Source of the DNA: Mesobacillus maritimus
Lineage (GTDB): Bacteria; Bacillota; Bacilli; Bacillales; Cytobacillaceae
Assembly (NCBI RefSeq): GCF_023715205.1
Contig: NZ_JAMBNR010000004.1
Location: 292,513-356,512, forward strand
Length of the DNA: 64,000 nt
Reading direction: 5' to 3'
The translations under genes and the position numbers were made by a program. The notes under the pieces are model-generated. The model saw nothing but the letters and a program-made list of their open reading frames with translations, was not told the DNA's origin and made no database searches. Positions 25,879 to 34,322 of the stretch are shown one piece after another (the first letter of the stretch is position 1; each line of letters opens with the position of its first letter).

Positions 25879-27024
25879 ATGAGACATCCATACTTAACAG
25901 ATGACCATGAAATGTTTAGAAAGTCGTTGCGGAAATTTCTTGAAAAAGAAGCTTATCCAAACTATGAAAAATGGGAAGAAGACCGAATGATCCCGAGAGA
26001 ATTTTGGACAAAAATGGGGGAGCAAGGTTTTCTATGTCCAGATCTCGACGAGAAATATGGTGGAAGTGGAGTCGATTGGGGTTATTCGGTTGTTATTAAT
26101 GAAGAACTTGAGCGTGTTGGTTCGGGCCTAATCGGGATTGGATTACATAGTGACATCGTGGCTCCTTATATTAATTCCTATGGAACAGAAGAGCAAAAAC
26201 AACGCTGGTTGCCAAAGTTTGTGACTGGTGAAATCATCTCGGCCATTGCGATGACGGAACCCGGCACAGGTTCAGATTTAGCGGGTATTCAAACAACAGC
26301 TATTCTTGATGGGGACCATTATATTTTAAACGGACAAAAGACATTTATTACAAATGGAATCCAATCAGACTTTGTTTTAGTTGCATGTAAAACTGATCCG
26401 AAGGCAGTACCGCAACATAAAGGGGTAAGTTTGTTAGTTGTCGAAAGAGGAACACCTGGGTTTTCGCGTGGAAGAAAATTAAACAAAGTAGGGTTGCATT
26501 CACAGGATACGGCTGAACTAATTTTTGAAGATTGCCGTGTGCCGAAAGAGAACTTAATTGGGGATGAAGGGAAAGGGTTTCTTTATTTAATGGAAAAGTT
26601 GCAACAAGAAAGACTGCTAGTTGCGATTGCAGGGCAGGTTGCCTCAGAAGTCATGTTCGAGCAAACACTAGAGTATGTAAAAGTCCGTCAAGCGTTCGGG
26701 AAACCAATTGGGAAATTCCAAAACACGCAATTCATGCTTGTGGATATGGCTACTGATATTGAAATGGGACGTACGTTCCTAGACCAATTGATTGCTGAAC
26801 ACATTGAAGGTAAAAATGTTGTGACGAAAGTATCGATGGCAAAATGGAAGTTCACTGAAGTGGCAAAAAGAATTGCCACCGAGTGTATGCAGCTCCACGG
26901 AGGATATGGATATATGGAAGAATATGAGATTGCGAGAAGGTTCAGAGATATTCAAGTGTCAAGTATTTATGCCGGTACGAATGAAATTATGAAAACCATT
27001 ATTGCAAAAAATTTAGGGCTATAA
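25879..27024 (+). CDS. Acyl-CoA dehydrogenase
   Basis: This 381-residue flavoenzyme has the family signatures AMTEPGTGSDLAGIQTTA (FAD/substrate loop) and a C-terminal QLHGGYGYMEEYEIARRFRD with the following NEIMKTII. The usual catalytic Glu position is in IYAGTNEIM. It performs the first step of beta-oxidation, passing electrons to ETF. Chain length cannot be judged, but long-chain or short branched substrates are both possible. A cre site precedes it. The thiolase follows at 46 nt, in the same orientation. Confidence 0.92.
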   Translation: MRHPYLTDDHEMFRKSLRKFLEKEAYPNYEKWEEDRMIPREFWTKMGEQGFLCPDLDEKYGGSGVDWGYSVVINEELERVGSGLIGIGLHSDIVAPYINSYGTEEQKQRWLPKFVTGEIISAIAMTEPGTGSDLAGIQTTAILDGDHYILNGQKTFITNGIQSDFVLVACKTDPKAVPQHKGVSLLVVERGTPGFSRGRKLNKVGLHSQDTAELIFEDCRVPKENLIGDEGKGFLYLMEKLQQERLLVAIAGQVASEVMFEQTLEYVKVRQAFGKPIGKFQNTQFMLVDMATDIEMGRTFLDQLIAEHIEGKNVVTKVSMAKWKFTEVAKRIATECMQLHGGYGYMEEYEIARRFRDIQVSSIYAGTNEIMKTIIAKNLGL

Positions 27025-27070
27025 ATAAAACGAGGGCACTGCTTGTTCCCAATTTAAAGGAGGAAATCAT

Positions 27071-28222
27071 TTGAGAGAAGTGGTAATTGTTGAGGCGGTT
27101 CGAACACCTGTAGGTAGAAGAAATGGACTTTTAAGGGATATTCGTCCAGACGTGTTAGCTGCGGAAGTTTTGAAAGAACTTGTTCGGCGGACAGGTATTG
27201 AGGCAGGACTTGTTGACGACGTAATCCTAGGATGTGTATCACAGGCTGGAGAACAAGCTGGAGATATTGCCAGAGTTGCAGCGTTAACAGCTGGTTTCCC
27301 AATTGAAGTTCCGGGAACTACGGTCGATCGCCAATGTGGCTCTAGTCAACAAGCTGTTCATTTTGCTGCCCAAGCAATTTTGTCTGGAGATATGGATATC
27401 GTGATTGCCGGTGGGGTAGAAAGTATGTCCCGTGTTCCGATGGGATCGAACTATGGAAACGCAGACCCATTTAGCCCGCAGTTACGCGAGAGTTACGAAA
27501 TGATTCATCAAGGCTTGTCAGCAGAACGGATTGCAGAGGCGTATGGATTTACTCGAGAAGAACTGGATGAGTTTTCAACTGAGAGTCATCGCCGTGCATT
27601 GAAAGCCCAAGCTGAAGGCTTTTTTGAAAAAGAAATTATGCCATTAGAGGTTACGCTTGAAAATGGAGAAAAGGTCGTTATTAAGGATGACTCTGGTCCA
27701 AGAGAAGGCACCACTGTTGAGGTTCTTGCGAATTTAAAAACCGTTTTCAAAGAAGATGGTGTCATTCATGCCGGGAATTCTAGCCAAATTAGTGATGGCG
27801 CTGGGGCGTTATTATTAATGTCGCGAGAAAAAGCAGAGGAACTTGGATTAAAGCCGCGTTTTCGCGTGTTAACAAGAGTTGTGGTTGGATCGGACCCTAC
27901 AATGATGTTAACAGGCCCAATTCCGGCAACAAAAAAAGTGCTTGAAAAGGCTGGTCTTACTGTCGATGACATCGATGTGTTTGAAGTAAATGAAGCTTTT
28001 GCCTCTGTTCCGCTTGCTTGGTTAAAAGAGATTGGTGCCAACCCTGAAAAATTAAATCCAAACGGTGGAGCGATTGCGCTAGGACATCCTCTGGGTGCGA
28101 GTGGGGCACGGCTAATGTGTACGATGATGAGTGAACTAGAAAGAAGCGGTGGTCGCTACGGTTTACAAACCATGTGTGAAGGCCATGGAATGGCAAACGC
28201 AACCATTATTGAGCGTATTTAA
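27071..28222 (+). CDS. Thiolase (acetyl-CoA C-acyltransferase)
   Basis: This 383-residue thiolase has the nucleophile Cys89 in DRQCGSSQQAVHFAAQ, the catalytic His in GGAIALGHPLGASGAR and the second Cys in QTMCEGHGMAN. All three residues of the degradative thiolase active site are present, so it should cleave 3-ketoacyl-CoA. Start is TTG after AAAGGAGGAAATC. It lies between the acyl-CoA dehydrogenase and an acyl-CoA ligase and completes the beta-oxidation set except for an enoyl-CoA hydratase, which is not seen in this window. Confidence 0.93.
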   Translation: MREVVIVEAVRTPVGRRNGLLRDIRPDVLAAEVLKELVRRTGIEAGLVDDVILGCVSQAGEQAGDIARVAALTAGFPIEVPGTTVDRQCGSSQQAVHFAAQAILSGDMDIVIAGGVESMSRVPMGSNYGNADPFSPQLRESYEMIHQGLSAERIAEAYGFTREELDEFSTESHRRALKAQAEGFFEKEIMPLEVTLENGEKVVIKDDSGPREGTTVEVLANLKTVFKEDGVIHAGNSSQISDGAGALLLMSREKAEELGLKPRFRVLTRVVVGSDPTMMLTGPIPATKKVLEKAGLTVDDIDVFEVNEAFASVPLAWLKEIGANPEKLNPNGGAIALGHPLGASGARLMCTMMSELERSGGRYGLQTMCEGHGMANATIIERI

Positions 28223-28264
28223 TTTCTAAAGTGGATAAATTCAACCGAGTATAGGGGGTAAAAG

Positions 28265-29833
28265 ATGACCACTGTTGGCAAAATGTTCGATTTAACCGTT
28301 CAAAAGTATCCACACAAAGAGGCACTTTATGAACCGAGGAAAAACCTCCGGATGACCTATCAGGAATGGAGTATCGAGGTAAATAAGCTTGCGAACGCGC
28401 TTTTAAAAGAAGGTGTAAAAAAGGGGGACCGGGTTTCAACGTATCTTTATAATACGGAAGAACTCGCAACAACTTTTTTTGCTTGTGCAAAAATCGGTGC
28501 TGTTTTTAATCCAATTAACTTCCGGTTAATGGCCGAAGAAGTTGCCTACATTTTAAAGGACGCAATGCCGAAGGTTGTCATCTTTGAGAAAGATCTTGAA
28601 TCGGCGATTACTTTAATTGAAAACCGCTTTCCACAGACTGCATTTTGGTTTATTGATGACGCGCCACCAGCATATGCTGCTGGCTACCATGAAAAGGTGC
28701 AACAAGCAGCAGATGCACCTATTAACATGGAAGTCTCGGAAACAGACCTTTATGCCATTATGTATACAAGCGGGACAACTGGACGTCCAAAAGGTGTGAT
28801 GCATTTACATCGCGATATGGCAGAACAAAGCCTAATTGTCATGCATGCAAAAAAGTTAAATCCTCAAGATGTAGGTCTTGTCACGGCACCAATGTTTCAT
28901 TGTGCTGAGCTTCATTGTGCCATACTCCCGCGTGTTCATATCGGGGCAAAGAATGTCATCCTCCACCAATTTCAGCCACAGAGAGTGTTACAACTTATTG
29001 AAACAGAAAAAATCACCAAATTTTTTGCTGCACCAACGATGTGGAATATGCTTCTACAAGAAGATTTATCTCAATATAAGATTGATAGTCTACAACTTGG
29101 ATTATATGGAGCCGCGCCAATGGCCCCCGCCCTTGTACGTGCCTGCCAAGAGAAACTTGGAATCAAACTTGTTCAAGCCTACGGGATGACAGAGATGGGA
29201 CCGGCAATTTCGTTTTTATCAGAAGAAGATCAATTAACTAAAGCGGGGTCAGCTGGGCAAGCCTGTTTAAATCATGAAATTCGAGTTGTTCGGGCTCGCG
29301 AAGATGGCCCATCCGACCCGGAAGAAAAAATGCCAGTAGGTGAGAACGGGGAAATCATTGTTCAAGGTCCGTGCATGATGACAGGTTATTATAATCGTCC
29401 AGAAGCTACTGAAAAAGCTCTATATAAGGGTTGGTACCACTCTGGAGATATTGGTTATCTTGATGAAGACGGGTATTTGTGGGTCAAGGACCGTGTTGAC
29501 GATATGATTATTTCTGGTGGCGAAAATATTTATCCACGTGAAGTTGAAGATATTCTTTATGAACATAAAGGAGTCTTAGATGTTGCCATTATAGGTCAAC
29601 CAGATGAACGCTGGGGGGAAGTTGTCACCGCATTTGTGGTCAAGAAAGATCCGGCATTAACTGAGTCAGAGCTTGATGCATTATGCAAACAGAGCGATAA
29701 ACTTGCAAACTATAAACGTCCTCGAAAGTATATATTTGTGGACCAATTGCCGAGGAATGCAAGTGGAAAAATTCAAAAGTTTGTTTTACGCAAACAACTA
29801 GAAGAGCTGTTCACGGGGAACAAACACAGCTAA
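28265..29833 (+). CDS. AMP-forming acyl-CoA synthetase 1
   Basis: This 522-residue ligase has the phosphate loop YTSGTTGRPKG (A3), the adenylate motif AYGMTEMGP (A5), YHSGDIGYLDEDGYLWVKDR (A7/A8 hinge) and the catalytic Lys in NASGKIQKFVLRKQ (A10). It activates a carboxylic acid with ATP and CoA. The substrate is unresolved; medium or long-chain fatty acids are likely from context. It follows the thiolase by 42 nt behind AGGGGGT and is one of two ligases in this cluster. Confidence 0.9.
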   Translation: MTTVGKMFDLTVQKYPHKEALYEPRKNLRMTYQEWSIEVNKLANALLKEGVKKGDRVSTYLYNTEELATTFFACAKIGAVFNPINFRLMAEEVAYILKDAMPKVVIFEKDLESAITLIENRFPQTAFWFIDDAPPAYAAGYHEKVQQAADAPINMEVSETDLYAIMYTSGTTGRPKGVMHLHRDMAEQSLIVMHAKKLNPQDVGLVTAPMFHCAELHCAILPRVHIGAKNVILHQFQPQRVLQLIETEKITKFFAAPTMWNMLLQEDLSQYKIDSLQLGLYGAAPMAPALVRACQEKLGIKLVQAYGMTEMGPAISFLSEEDQLTKAGSAGQACLNHEIRVVRAREDGPSDPEEKMPVGENGEIIVQGPCMMTGYYNRPEATEKALYKGWYHSGDIGYLDEDGYLWVKDRVDDMIISGGENIYPREVEDILYEHKGVLDVAIIGQPDERWGEVVTAFVVKKDPALTESELDALCKQSDKLANYKRPRKYIFVDQLPRNASGKIQKFVLRKQLEELFTGNKHS

Positions 29834-29928
29834 TGTGCTGTGCTTAAGTAGGCGCTCTAACAGAGCAGAATAACTAGAAAAGTAGGCAAACCTTTCAGGC
29901 AATGGGCATATGAATGTGAGGGGGATTT

Positions 29929-31020
29929 ATGTTAGATGGAATACGAGTCATAGATTTTACAAACTATCTTCCAGGGCCTTTTGCGACGCTTAGACTTGTA
30001 GATTTGGGAGCAGATATTATCAAAATTGAACCTCCCAGTGGAGATCCTGCTAGAAACACAGGTGTTCCAGAAGGTGAAGAAACAGGTGCCGTTTTTCGAG
30101 CACAAAATCGTGGAAAAAAAAGCGTTGCTTTGAATTTGAAAGCGGAAGAGGACCGGGCTATCGCCCTAAAGCTAATTGCTCAAGCTGATGCCGTCATCGA
30201 AAGCTTTCGACCAAATGTAATGGCAAAGTTGGGCCTAAGTTATGAAGAAGTCAGCAAGGTCAATCCTAAAATTGTTTATGTTTCAATCACTGGTTATGGG
30301 AAAGAAGGAGCAATGGCGGAGCTAGGGAGTCATGACCTTAACTATTTGGCTTTAAGTGGAATTCTTGCTCAATTAAAAGGTCGAGAAGGAAGGCCAGTGC
30401 ACCCGACGAATACATTTGCTGATTTCATTGGTGGGATGGCGGCATCCGAACGAATTTTAGCAGGACTTGTCTCCCGATTGAAAACGGGGAAAGGAAGTTA
30501 CCATTGTATATCTCTAACAGATGCAATGATTTCGTTGATGACCAACCACGTGTTAATTGAAAAGGAAACAGGATACCCATATGGAGTCAATGTCTTAAAT
30601 GGAAGCATTGTTGCCTACGGATTATATGAAACGAAGGATAAGAGATTCATGAGTATGGGGGCTCTTGAGCCGAAATTTTGGGAACAATTCTGTCACGCTG
30701 TTGGTCGAACAGACTGGATTACTGCTCATTTTTCAAAAGCAGAAGCAGGAAATCCAGTCTATGAGGAACTTCAGTCATTGTTTAAAAGTAAAACATTAGC
30801 AGAGTGGACGGAGTTCGGTCAGCGAGTAGATTGTTGTTTAGCTCCTGTACTGGAAACTGGGGAGCTCGCAACCTTCCCATATTTCCGGGAGCGCGAAGTA
30901 ATTTATGAGTCGCTAGATGGAGTTAGACAAGTAAGAATGCATGGAGATAAACAAGTAAATCAACAGGCACGTCCACCTGAAAAGGGAGAACATACTCAGT
31001 CTGTTTTAAAAGACTTGTAA
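29929..31020 (+). CDS. CaiB/BaiF-family CoA transferase or racemase
   Basis: This 363-residue protein begins MLDGIRVIDFTNYLPGPF and has EPPSGDPARNTG and AQNRGKKSVALNLK followed by SHDLNYLALSG. The Asp of that HDLNY block is at the place of the class III CoA transferase or alpha-methylacyl-CoA racemase active site. These enzymes move CoA between acids or racemise 2-methylacyl-CoA, which would fit branched fatty acids of Bacillus. Which of the two activities applies cannot be told. It lies between the two ligase genes. ATG follows GAGGGGGAT. Confidence 0.88.
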   Translation: MLDGIRVIDFTNYLPGPFATLRLVDLGADIIKIEPPSGDPARNTGVPEGEETGAVFRAQNRGKKSVALNLKAEEDRAIALKLIAQADAVIESFRPNVMAKLGLSYEEVSKVNPKIVYVSITGYGKEGAMAELGSHDLNYLALSGILAQLKGREGRPVHPTNTFADFIGGMAASERILAGLVSRLKTGKGSYHCISLTDAMISLMTNHVLIEKETGYPYGVNVLNGSIVAYGLYETKDKRFMSMGALEPKFWEQFCHAVGRTDWITAHFSKAEAGNPVYEELQSLFKSKTLAEWTEFGQRVDCCLAPVLETGELATFPYFREREVIYESLDGVRQVRMHGDKQVNQQARPPEKGEHTQSVLKDL

Positions 31021-31173
31021 TCTAGTAGTATGCTCACTTTTTTCAACAATCACTTTGTAAAAGTAGCCTTTCATTTATAAAGATAACTTTATTCAAATTC
31101 AACTTTAGGATTTTTAGTTTATCAAAATTCTAGAGGAGATTTATTTTGAGAATAAAAATGGAAAGGGGTTAGG

Positions 31174-32799
31174 ATGCCAATGATGAACGTACCTTTAACA
31201 GTCGGTTCTTTACTAGAAAGAGCAGAGAAGTTTTTTCCGAAAAAGATGGTCATTTCCAGAACTTTATCTGGAATTCACCGGCTTACTTATAAGGAAATTG
31301 GAGAGCGCACAAGAAGACTCGCGAGCGCGCTAGAAAAATTAGGAGTCAAACAAGGCGATAAAGTTGGGACATTTGCTTGGAACCATCATCGTCATTTAGA
31401 GGGTTACTTTGCGGCCCCAGGGATGGGAGCTGTGCTGCACACAATCAATATCCGTTTATCAGCAGAGCATATCACCTATATAGTCAATAACGCTGAAGAT
31501 AAAGTGTTGCTGATTGATGAGGACTTGCTGCCACTAATTGAAAAAGTCAGTGATCAATTTAACTGTGTTAAAGCGTATGTCATTATGACGGATAAGGACG
31601 TTCTTCCCGAAACTTCTTTGGCGCCAGTCTATTCTTATGAAGAACTGCTTAAAGAAGGTGACCCTGGCTTTGAGTTTGTCAAAGATATTGATGAAAATGC
31701 GCCTGCGGGGATGTGCTATACCTCTGCAACGACAGGGAACCCAAAGGGGGTGCTTTATTCTCATCGCGGGATTGTTCTTCATAGTTATGCGGCAGGTTTG
31801 GCAGACACGATTGGGTTGTCTGAGAGTGATGTTTGTTTAGCTGTTGTACCGATGTTCCATGTGAATGCATGGGGACTTCCCTTTGCAGCTACTTGGTTTG
31901 GCTCGACCCAAGTAATGCCTGGGCCGCAGTTCACACCAAAATTATTAGTCGAACTAATTGAACAAGAACAAGTTACACTGACTGCTGGTGTACCTACGAT
32001 TTGGTTAGGTGTTCTGAAAGAGCTCGAAACTGGAAATTATGATACTTCTTCCTTACGTGTCATCCTTTGCGGTGGATCAGCTGCTCCACGAGGAATGATT
32101 AAAACTTTTGAAAGTAAATACAACATCCCATTCCTACACGCATACGGGATGACTGAAACGACACCTCTCGTTACAGTTTCAAGATTAAAGAGTTATCAAG
32201 AGAATCTCGACTTGGAAGAAAAGCTAGATATCCGATCTAAGCAAGGGTTGCTCGTACCAGGTCTTGAAATGAAAGTTGTAAGCGGTGATGGCGAAGTGGA
32301 ATGGAATGGTCAAGAAATGGGCGAACTCCTTATTCGGGGACCATGGATTGCTGACGAATATTACCGTGATGAGCGGACAAAAGATGCGTTCCGTGATGGC
32401 TGGTTGTATACAGGTGATGTGGCAACTGTAGATGAAGAAGGTGTAATTAAACTAGTTGACCGGACAAAGGATTTAATTAAGAGTGGTGGCGAGTGGATTT
32501 CATCGGTTGACCTTGAAAATGCCTTAATGGCACATGAGGCCGTATTTGAGGCGAGTGTGATCTCTGTGCCTCACCCACAATGGCAAGAGCGACCGCTTGC
32601 ATGTGTTGTACTGAAAGAACCATTTAAAGGAAAAGTAAATAAGCAAGAATTGCTCGATTTTATTGCGCCTCAATTTGCTAAATGGTGGCTGCCAGATGAC
32701 ATAATTTTTATGGAAGAAATCCCAAAAACGTCTGTCGGGAAATTCCTAAAACGTGCCCTTCGTGACCAATTGAAAGACCATTTAGTTAATAATTCATAA
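31174..32799 (+). CDS. AMP-forming acyl-CoA synthetase 2 (long or medium chain)
   Basis: This 541-residue ligase has YTSATTGNPKGVLYSH (A3; Ala-Thr instead of Gly-Thr, as in medium/long-chain ligases of the AlkK type), AYGMTETTP (A5), YTGDVATVDEEGVIKLVDR (A7/A8) and the A10 Lys in TSVGKFLKRALR. It activates fatty acids to acyl-CoA. It is only 39% or so alike by eye to the first ligase in conserved blocks and belongs to a different subgroup, so the cluster may handle two acids. The DinB gene follows directly. Confidence 0.9.
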   Translation: MPMMNVPLTVGSLLERAEKFFPKKMVISRTLSGIHRLTYKEIGERTRRLASALEKLGVKQGDKVGTFAWNHHRHLEGYFAAPGMGAVLHTINIRLSAEHITYIVNNAEDKVLLIDEDLLPLIEKVSDQFNCVKAYVIMTDKDVLPETSLAPVYSYEELLKEGDPGFEFVKDIDENAPAGMCYTSATTGNPKGVLYSHRGIVLHSYAAGLADTIGLSESDVCLAVVPMFHVNAWGLPFAATWFGSTQVMPGPQFTPKLLVELIEQEQVTLTAGVPTIWLGVLKELETGNYDTSSLRVILCGGSAAPRGMIKTFESKYNIPFLHAYGMTETTPLVTVSRLKSYQENLDLEEKLDIRSKQGLLVPGLEMKVVSGDGEVEWNGQEMGELLIRGPWIADEYYRDERTKDAFRDGWLYTGDVATVDEEGVIKLVDRTKDLIKSGGEWISSVDLENALMAHEAVFEASVISVPHPQWQERPLACVVLKEPFKGKVNKQELLDFIAPQFAKWWLPDDIIFMEEIPKTSVGKFLKRALRDQLKDHLVNNS

Positions 32800-32817
32800 A
32801 CGAGGAGAGTGAAACAA

Positions 32818-33306
32818 ATGGTATTAGAACAAATACAGGCTGTTAGAGACGAAGTTTTACAAAGTGTAAAAGGTCTTTCTGATGAGGAATTAAACAAAGC
32901 GCCTTCCGCTGAGAGTTGGAGCATTGCTCAAGTATTACTTCATTTGCAACAAATCGAGTCTTATTTCCTCTCACTTATGGATGCCGCCCTTCAAGGTCCA
33001 AATGAAGAGGTAAAGGAAAGAAATTTAGCTTATGTAACGGACCGTTCGCATAAAGCAAAATCACCTATTGATCCGCCTTCAGGATTTAAAACAAGGGAAG
33101 AAATCGTGGTTCGATTAACTCAATCTCGTGAAAAAGTTATTGCGTTGATCGATAAGAAAGATCCTGCCACTCTTTCAGAAAAGGCGCTTAACCACCCAGT
33201 GTTTGGTAAAACAAGTGTAAAACAAACACTCGAGTTTATAGCTGCTCATGAGAAACGTCATATTGAGCAGATTCAGGAAATTAAACAAACACTGGTGGTA
33301 AAATAA
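32818..33306 (+). CDS. DinB-family four-helix protein
   Basis: This 162-residue protein has the DinB/YfiT four-helix layout with metal-binding His residues in LLHLQQIESY (first helix pair) and AAHEKRHIEQI (third helix). Such proteins bind Zn or Ni and some act as thiol S-transferases (for example bacillithiol). The start at 32818 is chosen because GAGGAG lies about 10 nt upstream, while the in-frame GTG at 32809 is only 1-2 nt from it. It is 19 nt after the second ligase and ends at a hairpin. Confidence 0.82.
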   Translation: MVLEQIQAVRDEVLQSVKGLSDEELNKAPSAESWSIAQVLLHLQQIESYFLSLMDAALQGPNEEVKERNLAYVTDRSHKAKSPIDPPSGFKTREEIVVRLTQSREKVIALIDKKDPATLSEKALNHPVFGKTSVKQTLEFIAAHEKRHIEQIQEIKQTLVVK

Positions 33307-33315
33307 GATGGAAAA

Positions 33316-33349
33316 GGGAGGCACCTTTTGGGGGTGCCTTCTGTTATTT
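33316..33349 (+). terminator. Hairpin after the DinB gene
   Basis: GGCACC (33321-33326) pairs with GGTGCC (33334-33339) with a 7-nt loop and a weak T-containing tail (TTCTGTTATTT). Likely end of the acyl-CoA cluster transcript. Confidence 0.6.
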
Positions 33350-33372
33350 AGCGAAAGTGGGGTTGGTTAATA

Positions 33373-33927
33373 GTGAAAACATTAACAGAATGGTTTGTGC
33401 AGGGGATGACACAACAAGAATATATCTCGAGTATGACAAAAAACAGAGAAGAAATGTTAGGAGTATACAACAAATTTCAACTTGAAGACATGGATAAGGA
33501 ATTTCTTCACCAGCTGCACTCAAGGGAATTACGAGCGCTGGTTTTGACAGCAGACTGGTGTGGAGATGCGATGGTGAATCTCCCCATATTTATGAGAATC
33601 GCCAATGAGGCCTTAATTGAGGTTCGCTACTTCATTCGTGATGAAAACTTAGAATTGATGGATCGCTATTTAACTAATGGAAAATCACGTTCGATTCCGA
33701 TTATTGTCCTTGTGGATAAAAATGGAGAGGAAGTGGGCAAATGGGGTCCCCGCGCACCAGAAGCTCAAAAGCTAGCAGATGAGTTATTTGGCTCATTGCC
33801 AGCTAAAGGAACACCAGAGTTTGAAGCAGCATTTAAAGAAGCGATTCCACAGTTTCAGAAAAACTTATTAGAGAATCGGGAATTGCATGCCGCTATTTGT
33901 GCGGATATGATTTCTTCGTTGAAATAG
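33373..33927 (+). CDS. Thioredoxin-fold protein with single active-site Cys
   Basis: This 184-residue cytoplasmic protein has a thioredoxin-like fold with LTADWCGDAMVNLP in place of WCGPC, so it keeps only the first Cys, and the cis-Pro segment SRSIPIIVLVD. An N-terminal helical part (about 1-55) and a C-terminal helical tail are added. A single Cys rules out classical dithiol chemistry; a monothiol or bacillithiol-linked role is possible. Start is GTG with only GGGG as ribosome binding site. I recognise the fold but not a named protein. Confidence 0.8.
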   Translation: MKTLTEWFVQGMTQQEYISSMTKNREEMLGVYNKFQLEDMDKEFLHQLHSRELRALVLTADWCGDAMVNLPIFMRIANEALIEVRYFIRDENLELMDRYLTNGKSRSIPIIVLVDKNGEEVGKWGPRAPEAQKLADELFGSLPAKGTPEFEAAFKEAIPQFQKNLLENRELHAAICADMISSLK

Positions 33928-33958
33928 TAGTTAGTCGGCTAGTGCAATGGTACAACCA

Positions 33959-34000
33959 TAAAAAGCAGTCTAATCTTGAAATGAATTAGACTGCTTTTTA
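33959..34000 (+). terminator. Strong hairpin terminator after the thioredoxin-fold gene
   Basis: AAAAAGCAGTCTAAT (about 33960-33973) pairs with ATTAGACTGCTTTTT (33985-33999) as a nearly 15-bp perfect stem. The 395-bp gap up to 34323 otherwise holds two overlapping minus-strand open frames I reject, a promoter and a palindrome for the ABC transporter genes. Confidence 0.88.
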
Positions 34001-34242
34001 CTTGAAGATTTTTTGGGGGCAGCCTGTACCTCGAAGAAACTGCTAATAACAAAGGGTTGTGAGACAGAAAAAGGAGAGCCCCGTAAAAACAGTCCACCAA
34101 CAATAGCTTCATAGACAAAACCATAAGGAATCCCACAACTTCTGTCTAAACTAGAAGTTAGATTCATCAAACACCAAAGTAATCTTTTCCTACATCACTT
34201 TATTATTTTCTGATAAATGCTAATTTTTCCTAATGAAGATAG

Positions 34243-34280
34243 TATAATACAGTCTATAGAATCCTTCGTTAAACGAAGGA
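34243..34280 (+). promoter_or_regulatory. Promoter -10 and downstream palindromic operator of the ABC exporter operon
   Basis: TATAAT (34243-34248) is a consensus -10. TCCTTCGTTAAACGAAGGA (34262-34280) is a perfect 9+1+9 palindrome beginning about 7 bp after the expected start point. It could be a repressor operator covering the initially transcribed region, or a stable 5' hairpin in the mRNA. The ribosome binding site GGGAGGA lies downstream, before the ATG at 34323. No regulator gene is adjacent. Confidence 0.6.
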
Positions 34281-34322
34281 ACCGGAGTAATTTCTATAAA
34301 AAGCAAAGCGGGAGGAACTTAG

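Noticed and set aside
33970..34170. Overlapping minus-strand open frames (33939-34136 and 33970-34170), one with a lysine/serine-rich tail
   Set aside because: No good ribosome binding site, the 3' end lies inside the strong terminator stem of the thioredoxin-fold gene, and no family is recognised.
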